Origin: an uncultured Algibacter sp.
Lineage (GTDB): Bacteria; Bacteroidota; Bacteroidia; Flavobacteriales; Flavobacteriaceae
Assembly (NCBI RefSeq): GCF_947495675.1
Contig: NZ_CANLZX010000017.1
Location: 32,708 to 96,707, forward strand
Length of the DNA: 64,000 bases
Direction: 5' to 3'
A model generated the notes under the pieces. It searched no databases and was not told the DNA's origin. It worked only from the letters and a program-made list of their open reading frames with translations. A program made the translations under genes and the position numbers. This document shows positions 55,630 to 63,924 of this stretch, one piece after another (the stretch's first letter is position 1; every line of letters begins with the position of its first letter).

Positions 55630-56276
55630 GCTTTCTTGTTTGGTTTAACAAAGGAAGTATCGTAACCAGAAAAACGTTTCATGTAGTTATGTATTGTTGT
55701 ACCATAACCATCTGCAAAATTATCTAAACCGTAACTTCTTAAGTATTTTTTTACACTTCCAGGACCTGCCAGGTGAGCTGCTGCTAAAATACCAGATTCT
55801 GTAATTATTATACCATTGATTCGCTTTCCAACAAAATTCTTAATATCACGTCTTAAAATCCATTTATTACGAGCAGAGTTAGCAATAAAAGCTTTTTCTT
55901 GTAATTTTGGGTTCTTTAAAAATTTTGATGGATTGTGAATTCCAATAAGCTTTAGTGTTTCAGATCCAAATTGATACTTCCCTAAATAACCATAAGTGTT
56001 AACCGAAGTGTAATCACCACCAGACTCTTTAAAAGCTAGTGCTTCTTTAAAGCCAACAAATGATTTTCCTAAATAAGGTGAAAATTCAAAGTCTGAATCT
56101 TTTAATGCAGAATGTTTATCATTCACAGAAGCATCAATACTTACTGTGTAATTTAAGTCTAAACCCTCTGTTGAGTACTTACTTAAATCTATTGTTTCAT
56201 TTGACTGAAACGAGACATACAATAGTGTTAATATTGTAAGCGTAATTGATACGTAACTTGCAATATTTCTTACCAT
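55617..56276 (-). CDS. Membrane-anchored lysozyme/transglycosylase-like protein
   Basis: A 219-residue protein with an N-terminal hydrophobic segment (about 7-23). A lysozyme-like fold starts at FKEALAFKESGGDYTSVNTYGYLGKYQFGSETL, where the glutamate of the ESGG motif would be the catalytic acid, as in SLT-type enzymes. ESGILAAAHLAGPGSVKKYL and YGTTIHNYMKRFSGYD follow. Peptidoglycan cleavage in the periplasm is likely but unproven. An exact -7 element lies about 58 bases upstream. Confidence 0.82.
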   Translation of the reverse strand: MVRNIASYVSITLTILTLLYVSFQSNETIDLSKYSTEGLDLNYTVSIDASVNDKHSALKDSDFEFSPYLGKSFVGFKEALAFKESGGDYTSVNTYGYLGKYQFGSETLKLIGIHNPSKFLKNPKLQEKAFIANSARNKWILRRDIKNFVGKRINGIIITESGILAAAHLAGPGSVKKYLRSYGLDNFADGYGTTIHNYMKRFSGYDTSFVKPNKKAKAI

Positions 56277-56333
56277 AATTTTAAATTTTTTCAGTATATT
56301 TTTTTATTTAATACACCTTGAAATTTGAGCGTG

Positions 56334-56341
56334 CAAAAGTA
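56334..56341 (-). promoter_or_regulatory. -7 promoter element of the lysozyme-like gene
   Basis: Reads TACTTTTG on the - strand (exact TAnnTTTG), with a predicted leader of about 50 bases. Confidence 0.4.
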
Positions 56342-56386
56342 ATACTTTTTTTAATAACTTCAAAATTAATCGATTATCGACTATCT

Positions 56387-57298
56387 TTAATAGTAGAATA
56401 GATGAAATACAGCCCTTTTTTTATTAAATTCTAAAGTCGGCAACGGTATTTTTATCATATTAAAAACATTAAAAATAGACTTCAATAATTTTGAATTAGT
56501 ATTAATTGCATTCAAATTTAAATCAAAACTTAAATAGTACTGCCTATAGCGCTGATTAGTTGTTAACACCTGATTGTCAATATCTTTTGTTCCTGTTAGC
56601 ATACCTTCTGCTCCATAGCCTACAGCTACATTTAACCATTTAGGTATTTTGCTTGTTTTAAAGAATGCATGCAAATTAGCACTAAGCCAATATGTTTGCC
56701 CATTATAATCTTTCAAAATTTGTTCTAAATACGTTTCTCCTAGCTTATCTGGACGTTGCTTTGCAAATTTTGTTTGATGAAAAGAGTATTTTAAAGCAAT
56801 TCGTTGCTCTTTCCATAATAAATCTTGACCAACATACAACCCAGTTCCTGCTCCATTGGCTAAAATATCTCCCCATGAAAATCCCCACTCTTTTGAATAT
56901 CCATCAAGAATTTCAACAGCAGACAAAAAGGTAAAACCTAAAGTGGCTCCATACAATAATTGGTCTTTCTCACTTACTCCACTCCAGTTTAAAAGTTGAG
57001 CGCCATGTTTACCAAGTTGATATGATGTAAAAACATGTCCTAACTTATCCATTTGTAACCACTCATTATTATCATTAATAGTATGAAACTTTGAACGCTC
57101 AAAATCTTTATACCATAATTGATTTAATCCTATAAGGGTTAATGTGCCTAAAGAAGCTTGAGAAATTACAACAGCATTTCGCCTAGGTTTATTAAGTGAA
57201 TCACTAGGTGTTAAAAACTCATCAAATTTAGATTGAGAAAAGGATAATGTAGATAATAAAACAAAAAATATAATATGTTTTACTACAGAAAAACGCAC
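56387..57298 (-). CDS. DUF2279 family envelope protein
   Basis: A 303-residue protein with a signal peptide (IIFFVLLSTLSFSQ). DUF2279 hallmarks are LNQLWYKDFERSKFHTINDNNEWLQMDKLGHVFTSYQLGKHGAQLL, GATLGFTFLSAVEILDGYSKEWGFSWGDILANGAGTGLYVGQDLLW and the terminal AVGYGAEGMLTG. The repeated G-D/S helical motifs suggest membrane association. Function unknown. The start is GTG, sharing a base with the mltG stop (TAGTG). Confidence 0.88.
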   Translation of the reverse strand: MRFSVVKHIIFFVLLSTLSFSQSKFDEFLTPSDSLNKPRRNAVVISQASLGTLTLIGLNQLWYKDFERSKFHTINDNNEWLQMDKLGHVFTSYQLGKHGAQLLNWSGVSEKDQLLYGATLGFTFLSAVEILDGYSKEWGFSWGDILANGAGTGLYVGQDLLWKEQRIALKYSFHQTKFAKQRPDKLGETYLEQILKDYNGQTYWLSANLHAFFKTSKIPKWLNVAVGYGAEGMLTGTKDIDNQVLTTNQRYRQYYLSFDLNLNAINTNSKLLKSIFNVFNMIKIPLPTLEFNKKRAVFHLFYY

Positions 57299-58341
57299 TA
57301 CCTATTTATGCCTTGAGATGACAAATAACGCTGGTATTCTCTAGCATTAACATTATGCTGAGACAATGTTTTAGCAAACTTATGAAAGCCTAAACGCTTG
57401 GCATCAGCAGCAAAATATAAATACTTATGTTTTTCATGATTTAATACAGCATCAATTGCTGAAATATCTGGCATAGCTATAAGCCCAGGAGGTAAGCCTC
57501 TATTTTTATAAGTATTATAAGGCGACTCTATATCTTTATGAATATTAAGAACACGTTTTATAACTGTATTCTTATATTCTGGAAGTTTATAAGCTGCAAA
57601 TTTTAAAGTAGGATCTGCTTGAAGCGGCATACCAATTCGTATTCTATTCATGTAAACACCAGCAATTCTTGGCTGTTCTGAAGCTTGTTTTGATTCTTCA
57701 TAAACGATAGATGCTAAAGCAATTACTTGATCTTGAGATAAGCCAATATCGTGTGCTTTTTTAATTCTTGCATCTGTCCAGAAACGCTTATACTCTTTTA
57801 GCATACGCTCTCTAAAAGACTCTGCCGATGTATTCCAGAAAAATTCATAACTATTAGGTAAATACATACCTAATGCCGTTTCTTCTTTAAAATTATTTTT
57901 AGTTAAAAAAGAAGCATCTTTCATGGCTTTTAAAAGTGATATACTATCTGCTTCAATTTCTTGTGAAACACGTCCTGCTAGTTTTTCTAATGTACTTTGA
58001 TTATTAAAAGATACTTTTATTGGTAAATTTTTACTCCTAATGGAATTTATAATATCATTGTTTGTCATTCCTTTTTTTATTTGGAAACGACCTGCTTTAA
58101 TATATTTAGTGTATTCTTTTCGTTCTGCTAAATCATCAAAAGACTCAATATCTTTTAATAAAGGTTCTAGTTGCTCGCGAACTTCTTGATAACTTGCACC
58201 TGTTGGCACAAAAATATAAGCTGCTTCGTTATTAAAAGCGGTATTAGGTTTTAACATCGCTTTATAAACAAAATTCGCAAAAAATGCAGCCACTATAAGG
58301 CCAATAATTACAATTGCTAAGAGTATTTTTTTTATGTACAT
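57298..58341 (-). CDS. mltG: Endolytic transglycosylase MltG
   Basis: A 347-residue inner-membrane protein that cuts nascent glycan strands and sets their length. One N-terminal helix (about 5-26), a LysM-like region (TGASYQEVREQL), then the YceG core with the catalytic glutamate in ALASIVYEESKQ and signatures RIAGVYMNRIRIGMPLQADPTLKFA, SPYNTYKNRGLPPGLIAMPDISAIDAVLN and HKYLYFAADA. It is third in the dapF-GNAT-mltG-DUF2279 operon, the GNAT stop lying directly before its ATG. Confidence 0.96.
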   Translation of the reverse strand: MYIKKILLAIVIIGLIVAAFFANFVYKAMLKPNTAFNNEAAYIFVPTGASYQEVREQLEPLLKDIESFDDLAERKEYTKYIKAGRFQIKKGMTNNDIINSIRSKNLPIKVSFNNQSTLEKLAGRVSQEIEADSISLLKAMKDASFLTKNNFKEETALGMYLPNSYEFFWNTSAESFRERMLKEYKRFWTDARIKKAHDIGLSQDQVIALASIVYEESKQASEQPRIAGVYMNRIRIGMPLQADPTLKFAAYKLPEYKNTVIKRVLNIHKDIESPYNTYKNRGLPPGLIAMPDISAIDAVLNHEKHKYLYFAADAKRLGFHKFAKTLSQHNVNAREYQRYLSSQGINR

Positions 58342-58866
58342 TTAATTATTAATAAGCTGATATAAATATTCGTTTTTATAAGAACCATTTACATAGTTCC
58401 AGTCTTTTTTTAATCCAATTTGTTTAAAACCTTGGTTTGAAAACAATTTTACACTAGCACCATTGTCTTCTGATATGTTACAGTATAACTGATGTAAATC
58501 TAAATGTTTAAAACTGTAATCTATTAGTAATTTTAGAGCTTCGCGGCCGTAACCTTTTAATCTGTCATTAGGCTCTTTAACTAATATACCTACTCCTGCC
58601 CTTCTGTTTTTAAAATCGAAATCGAATAAATCAATCATACCCAAAGCTAGGTCATTATAATTCGAAATAACTAATCTTAATTGTTTTACTTCAAAAATAT
58701 CTTTGTGTGCATGCTCTAAATATTGTTTAATTAAAAATTTAGAATATGGTGTTTGGGTATTACTAATTTCCCAAATAGACTCATCGTTTTCTATGGTATG
58801 AATAAACTCCAAATCTTCGGGCTCTAAAGCACGCAAATATATATTTTCGCCTTTTAGAGTTATCAT
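58342..58866 (-). CDS. GNAT family N-acetyltransferase (RimJ/RimL-like)
   Basis: A 174-residue acetyltransferase. It begins MITLKGENIYLRALEPEDLEFIHTIENDE, typical of the RimJ/SpeG-like subgroup, and has the CoA-binding RLKGYGREALKLLIDYSFKHLDLHQLYCNI and SVKLFSNQGFKQIG. Substrate unknown. Its ATG overlaps the dapF stop by 4 bases (ATGA). Confidence 0.9.
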   Translation of the reverse strand: MITLKGENIYLRALEPEDLEFIHTIENDESIWEISNTQTPYSKFLIKQYLEHAHKDIFEVKQLRLVISNYNDLALGMIDLFDFDFKNRRAGVGILVKEPNDRLKGYGREALKLLIDYSFKHLDLHQLYCNISEDNGASVKLFSNQGFKQIGLKKDWNYVNGSYKNEYLYQLINN

Positions 58867-59636
58867 ATACTACCTTTAAAAACAAGTTTTGCAGGACCAA
58901 TAAGCCATACATTTTTATAGGTGTTATTTTCAACTTCAAAAGATACATCTAATGTGCCACCTTCAACATTTAAAGTAATTTGGGTTTTATCGGTTTCTCC
59001 TAAATGATGCATAGCTATGGCTACAGCAGTTACTCCTGTACCACAAGATAGAGTTTCATCTTCTACCCCTCTTTCGTAAGTTCTAACTCTAAAAGTAGTA
59101 TTGGATTGTTTGTTTACAAAATTAACATTGCTTCCAGCTTCATTATAAGGCTCGCCATAGCGAATGGCAGCACCTTTTGTTTTAATATCGAATTCTGCAA
59201 TGTCTTTTTCAAATTGTACATGATGTGGCGATCCTGTATTTAAAAACACATGATTTTTATGCGTTTCAACAGTATTAACATCTAACATTTGAAGCTTTAC
59301 AATATCGTCTTTAATGCTTGCATGGTGTAAACCATCAATTGCTTGAAATATAGCTTTATCTTTTATTACGCCTAATTGCTTTGCAAAGGCGACTAAACAA
59401 CGGCCACCATTACCACACATAGTACTTTCATTACCATCGGCATTGTAGTAAACCATTTTAAAATCGTATTCTGGATGGTTTTCTAATAAAATAAGGCCAT
59501 CGGCACCTATGCCAAAACGTCGGTCGCATAAAAACGCAACGTGTTTGGTATCTTTTTTGTTGAATGTTTGTTGACGATTATCAATCATCACAAAATCATT
59601 TCCTGTTCCTTGGTATTTGTAAAAAGTCTGTTGCAT
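58863..59636 (-). CDS. dapF: Diaminopimelate epimerase
   Basis: A 257-residue cofactor-independent racemase making meso-diaminopimelate from the LL form for lysine and peptidoglycan. Both catalytic cysteines are present, in STMCGNGGRC and LSCGTGVTAVA. FYKYQGTGNDFVMID opens it and NVNFVNKQ, RTYERGVEDETLSCG follow. The ATG at 59636 is preferred over one at 59648 because the conserved N-terminus starts there. It heads a cell-wall-related operon with mltG. Confidence 0.96.
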   Translation of the reverse strand: MQQTFYKYQGTGNDFVMIDNRQQTFNKKDTKHVAFLCDRRFGIGADGLILLENHPEYDFKMVYYNADGNESTMCGNGGRCLVAFAKQLGVIKDKAIFQAIDGLHHASIKDDIVKLQMLDVNTVETHKNHVFLNTGSPHHVQFEKDIAEFDIKTKGAAIRYGEPYNEAGSNVNFVNKQSNTTFRVRTYERGVEDETLSCGTGVTAVAIAMHHLGETDKTQITLNVEGGTLDVSFEVENNTYKNVWLIGPAKLVFKGSI

Positions 59637-59645
59637 ATTGTATAG

Positions 59646-59653
59646 CAAAGATA
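59646..59653 (-). promoter_or_regulatory. -7 promoter element of the dapF operon
   Basis: Reads TATCTTTG on the - strand (exact TAnnTTTG). The predicted start near 59640 is 4 bases from the ATG at 59636. Confidence 0.5.
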
Positions 59654-59723
59654 AAAGAAGTGATTTAAATTTTATGTTGAATTTTAAAAACTTGATAATA
59701 ATTTAAGAATATGATTTAAAAGC

Positions 59724-59804
59724 GCGTTAGGGATTGAAGTGGAAAGCCCACAGCGAGGCGCGAGCGCGGACTTGCAACAAAAAGCCCGACCCTTGTGGTA
59801 ACGC
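59724..59804. repeat. Dispersed GC-rich intergenic repeat, long copy
   Basis: Begins GCGTTAGGGATTG and ends CCCTTGTGGTAACGC, with perfectly complementary ends (GCGTTA/TAACGC) and a very GC-rich centre (AGCGAGGCGCGAGCGCGG), in sharp contrast to the AT-rich surroundings. Shares its ends and the GGAAAGC block with 22704-22745. It lies between the divergent dapF and DegP-like genes. I recall similar elements in the intergenic regions of other Flavobacteriaceae. Confidence 0.75.
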
Positions 59805-59826
59805 CCAAAAAATTATTTTTAGGATT

Positions 59827-59865
59827 GTTAAATGGTCGTTAAAGTTCACGTTAAAAAAAGTTAAA
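59827..59865 (+). promoter_or_regulatory. Four phased GTTAAA direct repeats upstream of the DegP-like gene
   Basis: GTTAAA at 59827, 59838, 59850 and 59860 (spacing 11, 12, 10), followed by GTAAA at 59869. Repeats on one face of the helix are typical binding sites for OmpR-family regulators. The E. coli CpxR box GTAAA-N4-8-GTAAA upstream of degP is a known parallel. No TAnnTTTG element is found between these repeats and the ATG. Confidence 0.5.
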
Positions 59866-59926
59866 ACAGTAAACTCAATTCAATAAATAATTAATTTTAA
59901 TCGTTAATTAAACTTAAACGAAAATT

Positions 59927-61336
59927 ATGAAGAAGATTATAACATTAGTATTGGTTTCGGCTTTAGGTGGTATTTTTACATTAGGAGCCTACAAATTATT
60001 TTTAGAAGAAGAAAAACCTGTAATTGTAGCACAGGAAAACACCAATTCGGCATTTTTACCTACCAACAATAGCCACATAAATGCATTATTTAAAGCTGAG
60101 GAGACTATTGATTTTACAGTAGCTGCTGAAAATACTGTAAATGCGGTAGTACACGTAAAAAATGTAACTTTAAGTTCTGGACAATACACATTACAGGATT
60201 TATTTTCTGGTAGAAGTTCTGAGCGTGCACAAATGGGAACCGGATCTGGTGTTATTATTAATTCTGATGGTTATATTATTACCAATAATCATGTTATTAA
60301 AAATGCACATGAATTATCGGTAACTTTAAATAACAATAAAACCTATACTGCTGAATTAATTGGTGCCGACCCAAAAACGGATATTGCTCTTTTAAAAATT
60401 GAAGCAGATGAGGACCTACCATTTGTAACCTTTGCAGACTCTGATAATGCTAAAATTGGCGAATGGGTGTTAGCTGTTGGTAATCCTTTTAACTTAACAA
60501 GCACAGTTACAGCGGGTATTATTAGCGCAAAATCTAGAGATTTATCGGGTACAAGCAGACAATCTTTTATACAAACAGATGCCGCTGTAAACCCTGGTAA
60601 TTCTGGTGGTGCGCTTGTAAATACTAACGGCGAATTGGTTGGTATTAATACAGCAATTACATCGCAAACGGGTTCTTATGTGGGGTATTCCTTTGCTGTA
60701 CCTAGTAATATTGCCAGAAAAGTTATTGAAGATATTATGGAGTACGGTAACGTACAAAATGGTATTTTAGGTATACAAGGTGGTGCTTTAAATAGTATGA
60801 TGGCTAAAGAAATTGGCGTTACAGATACCGAAGGTGTTTATATTGATAGTGTTGTGGAAGACTCTGGAGCTGAAAAAGCTGGTATTAAAAAAGGCGATAT
60901 TATTAAAGAAATAGATAATATTAAAGTTTCTAAATTCTCTGATTTAACAGGGCATTTAAGTGCTAAACGCCCTGATGATGTTGTAAATTTAAAAGTATCT
61001 AGAAATGGCGATATGAAATCGATTGCTGTTACACTTGCAAAAAATGATACGTTTACAATGCCGCTAGTAGGAAGAATAAAAAATGCAAAATCTGCCGATC
61101 TTAAAAAATACAATGTTACTTATGGTGTTAAGATTACAGAACTAAATTCTAAATATGCCGATTATTGGAAAAAAAACGGTATTGAAGCTGGTTGTATTAT
61201 TACATCTATTAACGATATGAAAGTTAAAAGTGTTGATGATGTACAAACTGCTTTAAAATCACAATCGGATAATGACTCATTACGTTTAGAAATTATTAAT
61301 TCAAATGGTGATTTAGAACGTTATAATTTTAGATAA
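59927..61336 (+). CDS. DegP/HtrA-like periplasmic serine protease
   Basis: A 469-residue protease-chaperone of the envelope. N-terminal signal or anchor (ITLVLVSALGGIFTLGAYKLF). The trypsin-like domain has the full triad: His in TNNHVIKNA, Asp in DPKTDIALLKI and Ser in NPGNSGGALVN. Two PDZ domains follow (about 275-365, GVYIDSVVEDSGAEKAGIKKGDIIKEID, and 375-465, GVKITELNSKYADYWKKNGIEAGCIITSIN). It degrades or refolds damaged envelope proteins. Monocistronic, with its own terminator and the phased GTTAAA repeats upstream. Confidence 0.95.
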   Translation: MKKIITLVLVSALGGIFTLGAYKLFLEEEKPVIVAQENTNSAFLPTNNSHINALFKAEETIDFTVAAENTVNAVVHVKNVTLSSGQYTLQDLFSGRSSERAQMGTGSGVIINSDGYIITNNHVIKNAHELSVTLNNNKTYTAELIGADPKTDIALLKIEADEDLPFVTFADSDNAKIGEWVLAVGNPFNLTSTVTAGIISAKSRDLSGTSRQSFIQTDAAVNPGNSGGALVNTNGELVGINTAITSQTGSYVGYSFAVPSNIARKVIEDIMEYGNVQNGILGIQGGALNSMMAKEIGVTDTEGVYIDSVVEDSGAEKAGIKKGDIIKEIDNIKVSKFSDLTGHLSAKRPDDVVNLKVSRNGDMKSIAVTLAKNDTFTMPLVGRIKNAKSADLKKYNVTYGVKITELNSKYADYWKKNGIEAGCIITSINDMKVKSVDDVQTALKSQSDNDSLRLEIINSNGDLERYNFR

Positions 61337-61360
61337 AAGTCTTCATTTATCGAATTAATT

Positions 61361-61400
61361 AACCCTTCAAATATATAAATTTTTGAAGGGTTATTTTTTT
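61361..61400 (+). terminator. Intrinsic terminator of the DegP-like gene
   Basis: Eleven-pair stem AACCCTTCAAA/TTTGAAGGGTT (61361-61371 with 61382-61392), 10-base loop and a T-rich tail. Confidence 0.88.
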
Positions 61401-61434
61401 ACTATTATAGCTTACGAAAACGTTTGAAATATAG

Positions 61435-61442
61435 TATTTTTG
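61435..61442 (+). promoter_or_regulatory. -7 promoter element of the GAPDH gene
   Basis: TATTTTTG (exact TAnnTTTG), 35 bases upstream of the ATG at 61478. Confidence 0.5.
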
Positions 61443-61477
61443 ACAAAACTAAACACACAAACTAAACTATTTAAGCA

Positions 61478-62926
61478 ATGGGTTCTAACAAAACTTATGA
61501 AAAAGAATTAGCCTTTCAAGCAGACCGTAGAAAAGCTACTGTCGAATTTATTAAAACGGTAAGCGACTTATGGTATGACAAATCCATCGAATTGGTTTTA
61601 TTTAGAAATCAATTAATTGATAGAAATGTAAGTCAGATTTTAAATTTACATGAGTATGCAGGTAAATTTGTTCAAAAACCAATTTCTATTTTTGATTCTG
61701 TTGAAATAGCACAAGCTATTAAAGCACTTCATGTGCCTCCAGCAAAACTAGATATTGGAAAACTTACTTATGAGTATCATTTAGAAGATAATAAGCATAA
61801 TAATGCCAAAGCTTTTGTCGCTAATAAATTAAAAGATGCCAGTAAAAATGGAAGTATAGAGCCTAAAGATGTGGTGCTTTATGGCTTTGGTAGAATTGGC
61901 AGATTGGTAGCAAGAGAACTCATGACCAGAACTGGCAAAGGTAGCCAACTTCGTTTAAGAGCTATTGTTACTAGAGGCACCATTGATGCTAAAATACTAG
62001 AAAAAAGAGCTTCTCTTTTGCGTAACGATTCTGTTCATGGCGATTTTCCGGGCACAGTAGCTGTCGATATTAAAAATAACGCGCTTATTATTAATGGTAC
62101 AACGGTTAATATTATTTCTGCAAATTCTCCTGAAGATATTGATTATACAAAATTTAATATTAATAATGCCTTAGTTATTGATAATACAGGTGCGTTTAGA
62201 GATAAAGAAGCTTTAGGTAAGCATTTAAAATCTAAAGGTATTGATAAGGTGTTATTAACAGCACCGGGAAAAGGGATTCCTAATATTGTACATGGTGTTA
62301 ATCATAGAGAATATAATCCAGATGAATTAGATATTTTTTCTGCTGCATCCTGTACTACAAATGCTATAACACCGGTTTTAAAAGCTGTAGAAGACTCTTT
62401 TGGTGTAAAAAGCGGCCATTTAGAAACCATACACGCCTATACAAACGACCAGAATTTAGTGGATAATTTTCATAGTAAATACCGACGCGGAAGAGCTGCC
62501 GGATTAAATATGGTAATTACCGAAACAGGTGCTGGAAGTGCCGTATCTAAAGCATTACCAAGTTTAGAAGGCAAACTAACATCAAACGCTATTAGAGTGC
62601 CTGTACCTAACGGATCATTAGCAATACTTAATCTAGAATTAAAAAATAAAACATCGCTTAACGGTGTAAATACCATTTTAAAAAAATATGCTTTAGAAGG
62701 CGATTTGGTAGAGCAAATTAAATACGAATTAAGCGACGAATTAGTATCTAGTGATATTGTAGGTAGCTCTGCCCCATCTATTTATGATAGTAAAGCCACA
62801 ATTGTACGTAAAGATGGCAAAAATATTGTTTTATACATTTGGTACGATAACGAATATGGCTATAGCCACCAAGTTATAAGACTAGCAAAATATATTGCTA
62901 AGGTGAGACGTTACACCTATTATTAA
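61478..62926 (+). CDS. Glyceraldehyde-3-phosphate dehydrogenase, long form
   Basis: A 482-residue enzyme oxidising glyceraldehyde 3-phosphate with NAD(P)+. The catalytic core starts at about residue 128 with LYGFGRIGRLVARELM. The nucleophile Cys is in FSAASCTTNAITPVLKAV, the His in ETIHAYTNDQNLVD, and the substrate site in RRGRAAGLNMVITETGAGSAVSKALP and IRVPVPNGSLAIL. The N-terminal 125 residues are an alpha-helical extension absent from ordinary 330-residue GAPDH but usual for a Bacteroidota second type. Such forms may favour gluconeogenesis; that is not shown here. Confidence 0.95.
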   Translation: MGSNKTYEKELAFQADRRKATVEFIKTVSDLWYDKSIELVLFRNQLIDRNVSQILNLHEYAGKFVQKPISIFDSVEIAQAIKALHVPPAKLDIGKLTYEYHLEDNKHNNAKAFVANKLKDASKNGSIEPKDVVLYGFGRIGRLVARELMTRTGKGSQLRLRAIVTRGTIDAKILEKRASLLRNDSVHGDFPGTVAVDIKNNALIINGTTVNIISANSPEDIDYTKFNINNALVIDNTGAFRDKEALGKHLKSKGIDKVLLTAPGKGIPNIVHGVNHREYNPDELDIFSAASCTTNAITPVLKAVEDSFGVKSGHLETIHAYTNDQNLVDNFHSKYRRGRAAGLNMVITETGAGSAVSKALPSLEGKLTSNAIRVPVPNGSLAILNLELKNKTSLNGVNTILKKYALEGDLVEQIKYELSDELVSSDIVGSSAPSIYDSKATIVRKDGKNIVLYIWYDNEYGYSHQVIRLAKYIAKVRRYTYY

Positions 62927-62975
62927 TAAAAAAAAGAATTAAAATCTTTTTTTAAATTTAAATCGTATATAAATT

Positions 62976-62998
62976 AGCCTCATTTAATGAGGCTTTTT
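62976..62998 (+). terminator. Intrinsic terminator of the GAPDH gene
   Basis: Eight-pair stem AGCCTCAT/ATGAGGCT with a TTA loop and five T. Confidence 0.88.
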
Positions 62999-63070
62999 AT
63001 TGATTTATAATCAATTAATAAACAATATTTTATAAATTCGCAAACCAAATAGAACCAAAACCAGTTTAAA

Positions 63071-63694
63071 ATGAATCCTATCAAATCATTATTTTTAATA
63101 GTATTTTCATGCCTAATTAGCTTAACCTCATTCTCTCAAGAAACTCAAGATGATGACCAATTATCGCTTTACAAGAGCTCCATTGATAATCAATTTGAAT
63201 ACATTCTTAAAAAATCTGGGAATTTTAAAGGTACCAATGGGCAAGCTTACGAGGCCGTAAAACGCAGCATGTTTTTGGCACTAAGAGCACATACTCTAGA
63301 TTCGCTTAAAACAGTACATAAAAACCTAACTGAAACACAAGCGGTGGTTAAAACGCAAGCTAAAGAAATTTCAGATTTAAAAGCCAATCTTTCTAATACT
63401 AAAACAGACTTAGATAAAACCAATTCTGAGAAAAACAATATGGCTTTGTTTGGTATGCAAATGAGCAAAATTAGCTATAACGTACTTATGTGGTCTATTA
63501 TTGGCGCTTTATTAGCCTTACTTATTTTCTTTATTTATAAGTTTAAAAACAGTAATGCTATTACTAGAAAAGCGAATCATGATTTAGCAGAAATTGAAGA
63601 AGAATTTAACGAGCACCGCAGAACGGCTTTAGAGCGTGAACAAAAAGTGAGACGCCAATTACAAGACGAAATTAACAAACAGAAAAAGGGATAA
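63071..63694 (+). CDS. Secreted coiled-coil membrane protein of unknown function
   Basis: A 207-residue protein with a signal peptide (FLIVFSCLISLTSFSQ), an exported helical part with a coiled coil (about 75-125, TLDSLKTVHKNLTETQAVVKTQAKEISDLKANL), one transmembrane helix (about 137-157, LMWSIIGALLALLIFFIYKF) and a basic/acidic cytoplasmic coiled coil at the C-terminus (EFNEHRRTALEREQKVRRQLQDE). Homologues in this group are often labelled tRNA (guanine-N1)-methyltransferase; no methyltransferase motif is present, so that name should not be copied. Own terminator downstream. Confidence 0.82.
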   Translation: MNPIKSLFLIVFSCLISLTSFSQETQDDDQLSLYKSSIDNQFEYILKKSGNFKGTNGQAYEAVKRSMFLALRAHTLDSLKTVHKNLTETQAVVKTQAKEISDLKANLSNTKTDLDKTNSEKNNMALFGMQMSKISYNVLMWSIIGALLALLIFFIYKFKNSNAITRKANHDLAEIEEEFNEHRRTALEREQKVRRQLQDEINKQKKG

Positions 63695-63723
63695 TAACAC
63701 GCCTTTTTGTTTTAAAAATATAT

Positions 63724-63755
63724 AAAATCTGTAATGTTTCATTACAGATTTTTTT
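63724..63755 (+). terminator. Intrinsic terminator of the coiled-coil protein gene
   Basis: Thirteen-pair stem (63724-63736 with 63740-63752; core ATCTGTAATG/CATTACAGAT), TTT loop and continuing T run. Confidence 0.88.
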
Positions 63756-63767
63756 ATTGAACCAAAC

Positions 63768-63798
63768 TTGACTTTGTAATAATTTTCAACTAGATTTG
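63768..63798 (+). promoter_or_regulatory. Complete Bacteroidota-type promoter without a following gene
   Basis: -33 TTG (63768-63770), 20-base spacer, exact -7 TAGATTTG (63791-63798), on the + strand. Spacing is ideal. No open reading frame follows before the terminator at 63883-63913. Confidence 0.55.
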
Positions 63799-63802
63799 TT
63801 TA

Positions 63803-63915
63803 ACGTTGGATATAAAACATTAAAACGTTTGATATCCACGAATCATTAAACAAAATTAAAAAACAGAAATACCTCAAAAATAAAAAAGCAAGCTATTAAA
63901 TAGCTTGCTTTTTCT
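63803..63915 (+). ncRNA. Candidate small RNA, about 110 nt
   Basis: Placed between a well-spaced promoter (63768-63798) and a terminator. The 5' end folds into a hairpin: CG-TGGATAT (63804-63813, one bulged T) with ATATCCA-CG (63832-63840), extended by AAAC/GTTT (63815-63818 with 63827-63830). The stem arms also form a 12-base direct repeat, AACGTT(G/T)GATAT, 22 bases apart. An A-rich unstructured linker (about 63841-63882) and the terminator hairpin complete a layout typical of trans-acting small RNAs. Prediction by eye only. Confidence 0.45.
63883..63913. terminator. Bidirectional intrinsic terminator (tRNA-Tyr and candidate small RNA)
   Basis: Perfect 13-pair stem AAAAAGCAAGCTA/TAGCTTGCTTTTT with a 5-base loop. 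The T run is longer on the - strand, where it follows tRNA-Tyr by 12 bases. Confidence 0.85.
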
Positions 63916-63924
63916 GTTTGTTAG

